From NCBI GenBank assembly GCA_905221605.1, contig CAJNDS010000570.1, forward strand, positions 27,538 to 91,537: DNA of 64,000 nucleotides. The letters run 5' to 3'. The position numbers were made by a program, and so were the translations under genes. This document shows, in pieces, positions 41,629-51,302 of this stretch; within the stretch, counting starts at the first letter, position 1; every line of letters starts with the position of its first letter. This stretch comes from Symbiodinium natans (Eukaryota; Sar; Dinophyceae; Suessiales; Symbiodiniaceae). The notes below the pieces were generated by a model. The model ran no database searches. It was not told the origin of the DNA and worked only from the letters and a program-made list of their open reading frames with translations.

Positions 41629-42464
41629 TTAATTTTCAATCTCTGCACGAAAACGCACGGCGAGATGTGCGCCGCGCACCATGTAGTTTGTGGCGTACTT
41701 CACGTAGAAGATCATCCTTTCCTGGCTGTGGCGAGGACCAATCTGGCATGCTGAGGATCCCCCCCCATCCTGGGTAGCACATGGAAAGGAAGCTGACATG
41801 GGTTTACGCGGAAGCAGCTGCATACAGTCCTGCAGATCAACGAATTGTGCGTCCGGCAGCGGCGTAAACAAAGGAAGAACATGCTGGGCCAAGGCGCTGG
41901 CCAAACTCACAGGATACGTGTCAAGCGAGACAGATGCTGCCCATTCTCATCTTTGACGCCCCAGATCTGTGCATGTGCATCCTTTCCATGTTGGCAAACG
42001 CCTGCCAGGCTCTGAAGTGAGCGAAGAGATGTTGCAAATGCCCAGTGCTTAAACCAATCCTGCTGCCATTGGCATGCGGACGTGACGACCACATCAGCTG
42101 CCACCGAGTTGAGGTAGAACTGAGTCTCCTTCAAAAGCCAAAGCATGGAATTCCTGGGATGCTCAAGACTGGTTTGGCCACCTGACCATAAGGTTGGCGC
42201 GCGGATGGCCCGAGGCCCACAGTCGTCCCGAAGCTTAACCAGCGAAAACTCGCCACAGGGTGGACTGCCATGTGCAAATTTAAAGACCCCATTGTGAGCC
42301 AAGGCCATGATTCTTTCAACAGTTTCATCGTGAAGAAGGTCCAAAACCTCTCCAAAAAGTGGATCAACCGCAAAGCAAGGGATTCCCAGAGCACGTACCG
42401 CCGTGGAGAAAGGAGCCGAAGATCCACAGCAGAGGTCCAGGAAAAGCTTTGTATCTGACGCCAA
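41629..42464 (-). pseudogene. DNA methyltransferase-like domain of the third YR element
   Basis: The frame reads LFLDLCCGSSAPFSTAVRAL then PCFAVDPLFG, a SAM-binding start. GSPPCGEFSLVK is the PPC motif and LEHPRNSMLWLL corresponds to ENP. SACQWQQDWFKHWAFATSLR and HAQIWGVKDENGQHLSRLTR follow. It moves to the neighbouring phase at 41,910 (VSLASALAQHVLPLF) and ends in telomere-like repeats. The PPC Cys is retained. Full target-recognition domains of C5 methyltransferases are not obvious, so this may bind SAM without being a classical DNMT. Confidence 0.65.
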
Positions 42465-42467
42465 AGG

Positions 42468-43173
42468 TCACTGGCGGTGATGTAGTTGCCGCCAAAGATT
42501 CGCTTGCAGCCCCAGGAAAGGAAAAGATAGCGCCTGCAGCTGCAATAAATCTTCGGAGGAAGCAGATTGGAAGATAGTCGGGGTGTAGGCGATCAGCACC
42601 CATCGATCTCCAACCCACTCAGAAGAACCATGAAGAAGACGTGGGTTAAAAGAAAATGGCTTTTCGTGAATGTTCACCAGGCCGCCGGAACAATCCACGG
42701 ACTGAGAAGATGGGGGAGGCGCCGGCTGATCAAACGCACCCTCCAACCAAAGAAGGCCACCCACATGTTGGCCCAGAGAAAGCACATGGTTTTCACAGCC
42801 GCACAAATTCCCTGAATCACTGTGCAGCTTTGCAAAAGAGTTGTGTGAAACGCAAATCGAAGCCCAACTCTTCACCAGGGAAAGCTTGCCTCAAACCAAG
42901 GTTGATGAAGGAAACAAGCTGTGGATAATCCCAAGTCAGATTGCAAATGCCGACCTGTGTCCCTGAGCGGCAGCCGAAGTTGAGATAAGCTGAAGACTCT
43001 GTGGACTGAACCACACGACTACGCCTCGAAAAATTCAAATCGCCCAAAAAAGCCACCAAGACTGAAAGTAACGCCGCAAAAGAAAAGTCACTTGCACCAA
43101 GGAAATTGGTCAGCAGATCCTGAGGATTGCCGCGCGAAGGTATAGCCGCCCCTGAAGAATGTCGCCTGTACAC
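42468..43173 (-). pseudogene. 2OG-Fe(II) dioxygenase-like domain of the third YR element
   Basis: The first phase (43,173 to about 42,880) reads SAYLNFGCRSGTQVGICNLT and QLVSFINLGLRQAFPGEE. The second phase (42,875-42,468) has SHNSFAKLHSDSGN, supplying an H-x-D (residues 18 and 20), and later RLLHGSSEWVGDRWVLIAYT, supplying a distal His (82) and an Arg nine residues on (91). The intact YR element has H175-x-D177, H236 and R245 in the same order, with the same His-to-Arg spacing and the same VLIAY ending. That pattern is the metal- and 2-oxoglutarate-binding signature of the superfamily. One phase change breaks the frame. Confidence 0.55.
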
Positions 43174-43251
43174 AAAAGGTTTGAGGACTTTGAAGGAGCT
43201 GAAGCCACATCACATGATAGTCAGTGTGGAGTTGCCCGGTGCTGAGTTGCA

Positions 43252-44267
43252 CTATGCTTCCCACCGCAAGGGGCGCCGTCCTGCTTGGCAACACAGCAAA
43301 CATGTAGGAACTTGCAAGCGGGTCGCTGACATCCTGAAGGCAGATTGTACTGAACACAGATCTTCTGGACCTCGTTGTTGCGTGCGATCTCTGTTACTCA
43401 GGGAGTGCGTTCCTTGCCTGTTTTTAAGACCGAACCCCCTACCCTTACCTTTAGGTTTGCCGGGAGGTTTGCCCTTGAACCAGCCCTTGCCCCGAGGAGG
43501 CTCAAACTTAGGAATCCAAGGACGAGCTTGAAGCATCGAAGACAGCTCGTTGCGGGCCTCCACAACTTCAGAGATCGCGTCGTCGAGCTGCCAGCCATGA
43601 GCCAGCAAATCACCAATCACTTCCCAAGCTCGACGATCTGCATTCATCGCCTCCTGAACATTGACTGAACGCAATCCAGAGCCATTCTCGAAGCGCTGCA
43701 GGGCCAACTTCAGGAAACGCTTCTCATAAAGGCGAAGGACGCCGAGATGCGCACCTTCCACCAGGGCTATGGCATTGGAGTGAATTGAGAGCACAGAGCG
43801 GGATACCTTCTGATGCTGGGTTGTTGCCATGTGGAAGTTCACGGACAGGCACTTCACTTCGTCCACGAAGAGGTTTTCAAGCTTAGGCAGCTTACTCGGC
43901 CGTTGAAGCTGGGAGGCGTCAAGCTGGGCTTGGCTCATACGCCAAGCCCAAGGGATCCACTGCCACTCCTGTTTTTGACATAACGATGTGCCAAAGCTAA
44001 CAGCCGTGAGCTTGGCATCGATTCACTGTCCAGGATTTCGGAAGGATAAGACTTCTCAAAGCGATCCCGAAAAGAGTGTACAACGGCAGCATCCAGCTTG
44101 GGCGGAAAAGTATCCGCCCATGTACTTGTCGAGGAAGTAGTGGACGTTGGTTGCGTTGCATTCACCGCAGGGTATTCGGCTGGTGCCGAAGGTTTGCTGA
44201 AGCGCCTCTTGTTGCAGAGGAAGCAGAAGCGAAGCAACTCAAGCGCAAAATGCGCACATGCACACAA
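43252..44267 (-). pseudogene. Gag-like protein of the third YR element
   Basis: The first frame (44,267-43,935) has VVHSFRDRFEKSYPSEILDS then SMPSSRLLALAHRYVKN. The second (43,938-43,252) has MSQAQLDASQLQRPSKLPKL, QKVSRSVLSIHSNAIALVEG and AWEVIGDLLAHGWQLDDAIS. It ends in a basic RGKGWFKGKPPGKPKGKGRG stretch. The helical domain followed by a Gly/Lys-rich tail parallels the other two elements. The Cys/His finger expected after the basic tail is not clear here. A phase change lies near 43,937. Confidence 0.55.
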
Positions 44268-44555
44268 GGAGCTATTGCAGACCCTAAAGCTCGTACCAAG
44301 CGTTGGATCCTAAGAGAACAATGGAACCACAAAAGGAGATACCATCAAAGACTTCAACCTGCTGCAACAGTACGCTAGAAAGGGACACCTCCATGGAAGC
44401 TAGCTGCAACGCTGAGAGCATACGCCCAGTAGGCCAAGCGCGTTTCTGGGACGAAACAAGGAAGCATTTGCTGCAATGCCTGTAAGCGAATGCAAAGCCA
44501 AGCTGTATAAAAGGTTAATGCAAAGGAGGCAGCAAAAGGTGGGACCTTTTGCGTT

Positions 44556-46587
44556 TCACGCCAAAGGAAGCTCAAGAATCTTCATACAAGCGGGGCGTTT
44601 ACAAAGGCGCCCGCCAGCCGGGAGAAAGGCAACTGATTCCAGCCGAGCGGAACGAACACCGCAGGCCGGCAGCATATCTTTAACTGGGTCCCCAGCGTGG
44701 TACACACCGCTTGGAGCCTTCCAGATGCATAGCTCATCAGGAGCGCCCAGATCAGGCAACGCAGAAGGCACTGATTCCTCTTCAGACGAAGAAACAATGC
44801 CCTGTTCTAACGAAACTGTCGACTCCGGAGGCCCCTTTGAGCTCATTGCGACAGAGCAAGACGCCTGCTGCACATCACCCGTCTCCGAAGATGATGACGG
44901 TGCTGTTCAGAAGAACGAGGCGCAAAGAAAGGATGAACCGCAGCAGGTGGTACGCAGGAGAGCATGGTACAAGCCGGTTGCTGCACTGGTGGAGCCGCAC
45001 CACGAAGCCTGGTGATGCAAGGCAACCAGCCACTCCTCAAAGCGTCACGGACACTGCGTTGAACCTGCAGCGCATAGTGAACGTCGTCTCGACTATACAA
45101 TTTCGTCATGCGATGATGGCCTTGAAAAGCTCGAAGGAATTCTGAAATGTTCAACTGTATAGCCATGGAAAGAACTGTAGCCTTGGCACTGTGAAGTGTA
45201 AATTCCTGGATCTGAGACGCGGCAAACAACCCAGATTTCTGCAGGAGTGCACGAAGAGCGTGCAAAGAAGCTGCATAGGAAAGAGGCTCAAAAATACCAT
45301 CTTGCCAGTTGAAAAACAGGACATCAAGGGTAAAGTCTGGCAAGACTTCACGAACCTCACTGAAAACTTCGCCAAGAAGCCAGACCCAGTGGTCCACCCA
45401 AGAAAAGCCTGAACCGGCGTGAATGCCTTCACGCCAGATAGCGAAGGGCATGCCCTGCGTAGTCACTTTTGTCCTGACATCAGAGTATCGATGTCCAAGA
45501 AAATAGCATCCCAGAGGACCGACTGAGCATCACTCCAACGAAGACTTGCGTAAATGCAAGTAAGGACTGCTCCCGAAAATAACCTGTAAAACCGTGGAAA
45601 GATTTCCCCCTGAATCACGACAACCTCGAGAAAGGCTATGAAAGCTGCAGGAAACGGCACAGACTCTTGACGAGGGCCAGGACGTCGAGCCTCCAAATCT
45701 CGAATCACCGGCGAAGCCAAGTCGGGCCAGGGCAACTCGAAAAGTTTCTTACTCCAACGCAAAGCCTTGAGAACATTCACTGGAGCAGTAAGCGGGCCTG
45801 AAGGTTGCCCGGCCAAGACCGCAAAAGCATCCAAGAACATGAACCATTCGAAACTTCCACAGATGTTCCCATGCAGCTCCTCAAATACTTGCCAGAAACG
45901 CAGCAAAGATTGGCAATACCGCAAGCATGTCGATTCACTGACAGACTGAAAAAGGCGATCAAGGATCTGACTTGTCTGAACCGCCTGATGGGCCTGCTGC
46001 AGCACGGGAGAAATTGCCAGAAAGATGCCCACGAGTGTGTCCCAAAGAGCCGCAGCACGTAATGACATCGCTGCTCGCACTGATTGCTGTGTTACAAACG
46101 ATGAATCTTTGCCCTCTGTTCGCCTTGTAGAAGCCTGGCCAGACCGTGACTGCAAAGGCAAAAAGAAAGAAGATGCCGTTGGTACCTCCTTGACGCTGTT
46201 GTGTGACTCTGCGTCCGAAGATGCAAGAGCTGAAGGCCCCATTGTTGGATATGAAGCACCTGCAGAAGTGAGAACCTGACTGTGCTGTCCTGTGGGCACT
46301 CGGCAATGTGTAGCATAAGCCGATGCACGGTTGGGGCAAGGCTTAGGGGAAGGGGAAAAAGCTAACCCTGGACGCAAAAGCTTACCCCCATACACAGGTC
46401 TAGGCGGGGGCGGATCAGAAAGCACATCTGCAACCCGCTTACGTGCAGGAACCCTTGGCTGAGCCCGAACAAACCCAGAAGACCCTGAACGAACCCCTGG
46501 GGAAGCTTTCGCGGTAACCTCCAGCCCCCGACCCAGAGAAGAGGCCGTGCCGCAAGAAGGAGCTTTCGGAGTCGCCTGGAGAGGCAA
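44556..46587 (-). pseudogene. Tyrosine recombinase of the third YR element
   Basis: The first frame (46,587-45,463) carries an N-terminal linker, the core-binding part (ESTCLRYCQSLLRFWQVFEE) and the first catalytic box AVLTCIYASLRWSDAQSV. After a one-base slip in an A run at about 45,463 it continues (45,466-44,843) with EFTLHSAKATVLSMAIQLNI, FLRAFQGHHRM and KLYSRDDVHY. The catalytic set is thus R, H-x-x-K, H and Y, as in the intact element. A third phase (to 44,556) has GAPDELCIWKAPSGVYHAG and ACGVRSARLESVAFLPAGGR then LCKRPAC, the Cys-containing C-terminal domain. The core is well preserved. Confidence 0.7.
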
Positions 46588-47198
46588 AGGACTGTCGTTG
46601 GTTGTGACATAGTCGTCGGGATAGTGTACAATTGGGGATGAACAAAAGCAGCTGCTTGTAGACCCGCTTCAGAAGATGCTTTCAGAACGTCATCAGGAAA
46701 GCCAGTCGATCCATGTACTGAAACTTCTGAGACGCAAGCCGCTGCAGGCGGATTTGCCAACGAACTTATCGTGGATTGCCAACGCTTACGAAAGCCCCTT
46801 GCTCCAGACTGAGGAGTAGAACCACCAAGCTCTGCATCAGAAGTAAAACCCACATTTGCAGACTGTTCCATGAAGAAAAAGGACGAAGCAAAACTGGTAT
46901 GCCCAGCAGTATCAAGAATGATGAACCACACGCCAAGCCGTAAGAACTGCCCGGAGAAAAGCAACCTCTTCCAAGTTCGCAACTCTCTCAGCCAGCTGAC
47001 TGCAAAAGCTAAGCAGAACTCTGACGCACCTGCGATGCTGTAAAGATTCACGCTCAAGCCAGCTGGTAGTGCGGAGGCTGCTGTCGCTTGAAGAAGAAAT
47101 ATCAGGCAAAACCAACTCGGGGCAGCTCTTCCATTCGGCGCAAGGCTCCCAAAGGGGTGCCTAGAAGAAAGTGCCCCAGTAAAGACATGTGCCTGCAA
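46588..47198 (-). other. Possible N-terminal extension of the third recombinase
   Basis: A minus frame here has protein-like parts (FFFMEQSANVGFTSDAELGG, SVHGSTGFPDDVLKASSEAG) and then loses phase near 46,600, where the recombinase frame starts. It may be its N-terminus or a separate upstream product. Confidence 0.3.
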
Positions 47199-48300
47199 AA
47201 GTGATCATTCCAAAATCACACTGTTATAGAACAAGCCAAAGCGCAAATGCTTTGTTGCTTTGCTTTGAACTTGACACCAATCGCCTGGCATGTCCGAGCA
47301 GCTGTGGGGAAACACACGAACAGATAGTGCCAGCCCCCTCCAGGTAAGAAGACAGTTACCTTCCGGCAAGCACCGACTGAAATGTGAACAGCTCAGAGTC
47401 TCCGCATCTTGTGAGCCCGCAGGCTCTCTTCATTGTCAGTAAAACGCACTTTTCGCACGTCCTGTGGACTTAGCATTGCTCCTGACGCGCAACGTCGTCA
47501 CTCGCATGCTTGTTCAGGCAAGCGCAGGCAGCGCCTCCCACCCAGTCCTACGCACGCTGGAGCGCCATGGAGTGAACAGAACATGCTCCGATGCCAAAAT
47601 GGGTGCAGTTTGTCAGCAAACTTGAGCCAGGCATTTCACCTGCGCTAGGATTCAGCAGCCGGTATCGCAGTCAGAATGCTGAAGAAGGTCAAAACTGAGC
47701 GTTCTTTGCCGACCGAACGTGAGGCGTCGTGAACAAGCTCCAGCCCACCAATGAAGGCAAGGCAGGCCAAGGATAAAAAACAATGCCTCCCAAGCCTTCT
47801 CACAAAGCAGCAAAGCTGACCAACCAATCAGAACTGGCATGCTGACCCACCACACGTTTCTTCCAGTTGTCACCGCTCATCAAGGAGATCCTGAACATGT
47901 TCCTGCCGGCTCTTCTGGTCGACTTGCTTGCATATCAGTTTGAAGCCATGTCTGCGGAAGCGGCAATAGAGGAAGACCGCCAGAGCATCCATCACGCCAC
48001 ACGAGCCAAAGGCGAGAAGGGTGCTCCCGTGCTTGTACAGCTCAAGCCTGGGGTCAACGGTTGGCCAGTTCGGTTTTTGCACAGGGTTGCTCCGCAAGCA
48101 CTGACCTTCCGAAAGAACGTACTCCAGCAGCGCTGGGGGTCCCTATGGACGACGCACTCATGGAAAAAGTAAGCTTACAGGGCCATTGGAACCGCAACTG
48201 GGTCATCTTATGCCGGACAGCCTCTTTAGAGGTCAGCTGGTCCCGCCAAGCCTGGCGGAACAGGATCGCGAAAACGTCAGTCAGGCTACAGCGAGTGCGT
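47199..48300. other. No gene recognised
   Basis: Short unconvincing frames on both strands. The sense 5' terminus and repeats of the third YR element would be expected near here, but I could not identify a repeat pair. Confidence 0.5.
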
Positions 48301-49277
48301 GGAGCCTGTCTTTCTGTCTATCTCTCTGACCCCTTCTCCGGGCTTAAAATTTTACGGGAGCCCGTCTATCTATCTATCCACCTCCCCCCCCCTCCCCCCC
48401 TTGGCTTAAAGTTTTACGGGAGCCCGTCTATCTATCTAGCTAGCTTACCCCGCCCCCTGCAGTTCCCCAATCTCCCAGCCCCCCTTCTATCTATCTATCT
48501 ACCCCCCCCCCACTATCTATCTAACCCATTCTATCTATCTATCTATCTATCTATCTATCCATCAATCTATGCTTGAAATTTACGGGAGCCCGTCATCCAC
48601 CTCCCCCCCCCCCCTTCCCCTTGGCTTAAAATTTTACGGGAGCCCGCCTATCTATCTATCTTTCTAACCCCCCCCCGCCCCCCTCTCTGCAGTTCCCCAA
48701 TCCCAGCCGCCCACAATCTCCCAGCCGCCCTTCTCCCTCTCTGTCTAACCCCCCCACGACCTGCAAAATTTTACGGAATCTATCTATCTGACCCCCCCCC
48801 CCTCTAACCCCCCCACTATCTATCTAACCCACGTACCCCCCCTGGCCTCTATCCGCTAACCTCTGTTTGATACATGGGTTAGAGGATGGAGGTTGCCAGG
48901 TCCAAATTCCCCCTTATCCGCTACGTCTCTTATTAAAACCCATCTCTCTGTCTATCTAACCCCCGTCAGAACCCCCTCCCCACTATGTATCTGTCTAACC
49001 CCCCTCCCCCTTCTAGCAATTTCTATCTATCCCCCCTTCCCCTCCCCCCCCATCTATCTATCTATCTAACCCCCCCCCTCTGCGGGTCCCCCAATCTTCC
49101 AGCCGCCCATCCACCCACCCCTCTATTTATCCAACGGGAGCCGTCTATCTATTGCCCCCCCCCCTTCCGGCTAAAAATCTTACGGGAGCCCGTCTATCTA
49201 TCTATCTACCTATCTACCCGTCCCCCAATCTCCCACCGTCTATCTATCTATCTATCCAACCCCCCCCCCCATTATCT
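48300..49277. repeat. TATC / poly(C) / TTACGGGAGCCCGT repeat field (left flank)
   Basis: A mosaic of (TATC)n, runs of C, and repeated modules containing the palindrome ACGGGAGCCCGT (for example near 48,352, 48,414, 48,577, 48,630 and 49,181). A longer module with CCTCTATCCGCTAACCTCTG and GATACATG lies at about 48,830-48,900. The same modules resume at 58,437 on the other side of the YR element, so the element sits inside one repeat field. Confidence 0.9.
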
Positions 49278-49550
49278 TTATAGCCACAACAACTTTTCGG
49301 ATATAAGCATAAATCCCAATGTACGTGTATAGCATCAGACGAATATAAAAGTTGAATCCCATGTGGATAAACAAAGCACCCTAGTGGTCTCATTCAACAG
49401 AATAGACGAATGCTCAACTTATTCACTTGGGCGCGATTGTTCCTTTTTTCTTCCGATGGCAATGCCACAAGTCGGGAGAATCCAAAAGCCCTCCCAGGGC
49501 CTCCAAGGTCACGCATCACCGTACACGAGTGAGCGCGCCTTAGACATCCC
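49278..49550 (-). repeat. Split direct repeat B2 (sense 3' terminus)
   Basis: A 273-bp block starting TTATAGCCACAACAACTTTT and ending TTAGACATCCC, matched at 49,889-50,161 with constant offset 611 bp. I noticed one difference (ATAAGCATAAA against ATAAGTATAAA). Confidence 0.95.
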
Positions 49551-49551
49551 C

Positions 49552-49567
49552 GGGTGGGTGGGCGGGG
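49552..49567 (+). promoter_or_regulatory. G-quadruplex motif at the A2/B2 junction
   Basis: GGGTGGGTGGGCGGGG has four G runs separated by single bases, the most stable class of G4 motif. It occupies the short spacer between B2 and A2. A near copy, GGGTGGGTGGG at 20,141-20,151, sits at the same edge of A2 in the decayed element. A1 copies lack it in both elements. Confidence 0.7.
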
Positions 49568-49888
49568 AAAGAATTTTTCAGGCTCTCTGTCTATCTCAAA
49601 AGCTTTCAGCCCACAGCTTGAGAATGCAGACGAGTTCAAAGTGCAGAGCCTTGCCTCAAGGTTGAAAAATTCTCAATCTCTTAACAATCATGATACTCGC
49701 AAGTTCCCCAAATTCTGCAAGCGGCGTCATGACGAGCAAATGTTAAAACCATGATGCACGCAAGTTGCTACACGAGGGAAGTAGCTTCCCAGGTTACAAA
49801 GATCCGAAAAGCGAGTTTCAAAAGTGACAGACAACTTTTGAAACATTGTGTGTCTATAAAGCTATAGGAGACGAGTCTCCAATAAAGC
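49566..49888 (-). repeat. Split direct repeat A2
   Basis: A 323-bp block beginning GGAAAGAATTTTTCAGGCTC and ending CCAATAAAGC, matched at 58,114-58,436. It abuts B1 with no gap. Confidence 0.95.
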
Positions 49889-50161
49889 TTATAGCCACAA
49901 CAACTTTTCGGATATAAGTATAAATCCCAATGTACGTGTATAGCATCAGACGAATATAAAAGTTGAATCCCATGTGGATAAACAAAGCACCCTAGTGGTC
50001 TCATTCAACAGAATAGACGAATGCTCAACTTATTCACTTGGGCGCGATTGTTCCTTTTTTCTTCCGATGGCAATGCCACAAGTCGGGAGAATCCAAAAGC
50101 CCTCCCAGGGCCTCCAAGGTCACGCATCACCGTACACGAGTGAGCGCGCCTTAGACATCCC
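49889..50161 (-). repeat. Split direct repeat B1
   Basis: A 273-bp copy of B2. The stop codon of the RT/RNase H frame lies at its inner edge (50,151), so the last few codons are inside the repeat. Confidence 0.95.
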
Positions 50162-51302
50162 TCTTCAACTCAAGCGGGCTCAGGAGTTCGCCTGACATGC
50201 AGCATGAAGGGTGATCACGAGAGCAGGTGCCCCAGAAAGGAAAGTTTGACGAGCCCCTTGAGGGAGCGTCCGAAGGATTGCTAGCACTTGGCACACGTGC
50301 TATCCAACCAATCATGGGCACTGCATCGGCCCGCTCAAACTCAACAAGCAGTGATCGCCACACAGTGTCCCTGGAGGTCCCACTCACACAAGCGGCATGA
50401 ACACCTGAGTGGTCCACGAAAAACAAGGCCCTTGAGGAATCTAAGTAAGACCCCCATAGCCGCCTGGCGACGACAACTGCAAATAACTCAACGGGCCCAA
50501 TCAAATGGCGCTTGCCGGCATTGCTCCACTTTTGAACAAGAGTGGCGGGCATCCTGCACGCGAAGAAGCGGGTGTTCCAACTTCCCTCCTGATGGTGGTA
50601 AAGGATGCCGCCTATGGTGCAGACAGGATGGCCGTCCTCAAACTCGCACGCCCCATCGGTGAAGACGCAAGCACACCCTCTCGGTATCGCCGTGGGGATT
50701 GCCCGAGGAGGGCCCGAAACCAAGCGCTGCTTAAGATTTCGGAAAGCATCGCACTCGAACTTGCCAAGACGCAACTCCCCATTTGAGGAGCACAGGGACC
50801 TAAGCTCCATAAGGGCCAAACGCCCCAACCTCCCCAACAGCTGGCCCTCCATGAACTGAATGCGTCCGAACAAAGATGCGACCTCGGAGGCCTTAAGAAA
50901 ACCCTTGTCAAGCACTTGGTCAATGGAGGCCGACATCTCGGTGCACTTGTCCTCGCGATTTGCAACTCTGACATGCTTAAGGGTGGGGTCAGACAGGTCT
51001 AGGGTGACACCCAAGAGGTTTGCAGAAGGAGCGAAGTCTTCCTCCTTGTCAGCGGCCCGAGTAAAGCCGAGAAGGGACAGGATGTTGTGCACGGTCTTCT
51101 CACAACTCCCGGCAAGTGCAGACAACTCCAGCAAGGGATAGTCATCGAAGTAGTTGCTTGTCATTACCCAGGCTTCCTGCAGGATTCTCTGGAGCAAACG
51201 GGCCACCCTGTTGAAGGCCGTGACGCTGGCGGAAGCGCCGAAAGGTAACACCTTCGAAACATACCCCACCACACGGGAATCAGACGGTCTACGCAAGCTC
51301 AC
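50151..51302 (-). CDS. YR-element RT (C-terminal part) and RNase H
   Basis: This 383-residue frame continues the RT begun upstream. Residues 19-32 (LPFGASASVTAFNR) are palm motif B and 50-56 (SNYFDDYP) are motif C with the catalytic Asp pair 53/54. The connection region follows. RNase H has its acidic set at D216 (CVFTDGACE), E272 (GPVELFAVV), D297 (FFVDHSG) and D345 (SNPSDAPSRG). The upstream frame ends in a stop four bases inside this one. The switch falls in a TGTGTG run and is either a mutation, an assembly error or a programmed frameshift. All catalytic residues are retained, so the enzyme is potentially active. Confidence 0.85.
   Translation of the reverse strand: MSLRRPSDSRVVGYVSKVLPFGASASVTAFNRVARLLQRILQEAWVMTSNYFDDYPLLELSALAGSCEKTVHNILSLLGFTRAADKEEDFAPSANLLGVTLDLSDPTLKHVRVANREDKCTEMSASIDQVLDKGFLKASEVASLFGRIQFMEGQLLGRLGRLALMELRSLCSSNGELRLGKFECDAFRNLKQRLVSGPPRAIPTAIPRGCACVFTDGACEFEDGHPVCTIGGILYHHQEGSWNTRFFACRMPATLVQKWSNAGKRHLIGPVELFAVVVARRLWGSYLDSSRALFFVDHSGVHAACVSGTSRDTVWRSLLVEFERADAVPMIGWIARVPSASNPSDAPSRGSSNFPFWGTCSRDHPSCCMSGELLSPLELKRDV

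Noticed and set aside
47199-48300. A homologue of the small conserved YR-element protein upstream of the third recombinase
   Set aside because: Only a weak F-x-L-x-C coincidence was visible in a frame at 48,097-47,870. It is not enough to claim.
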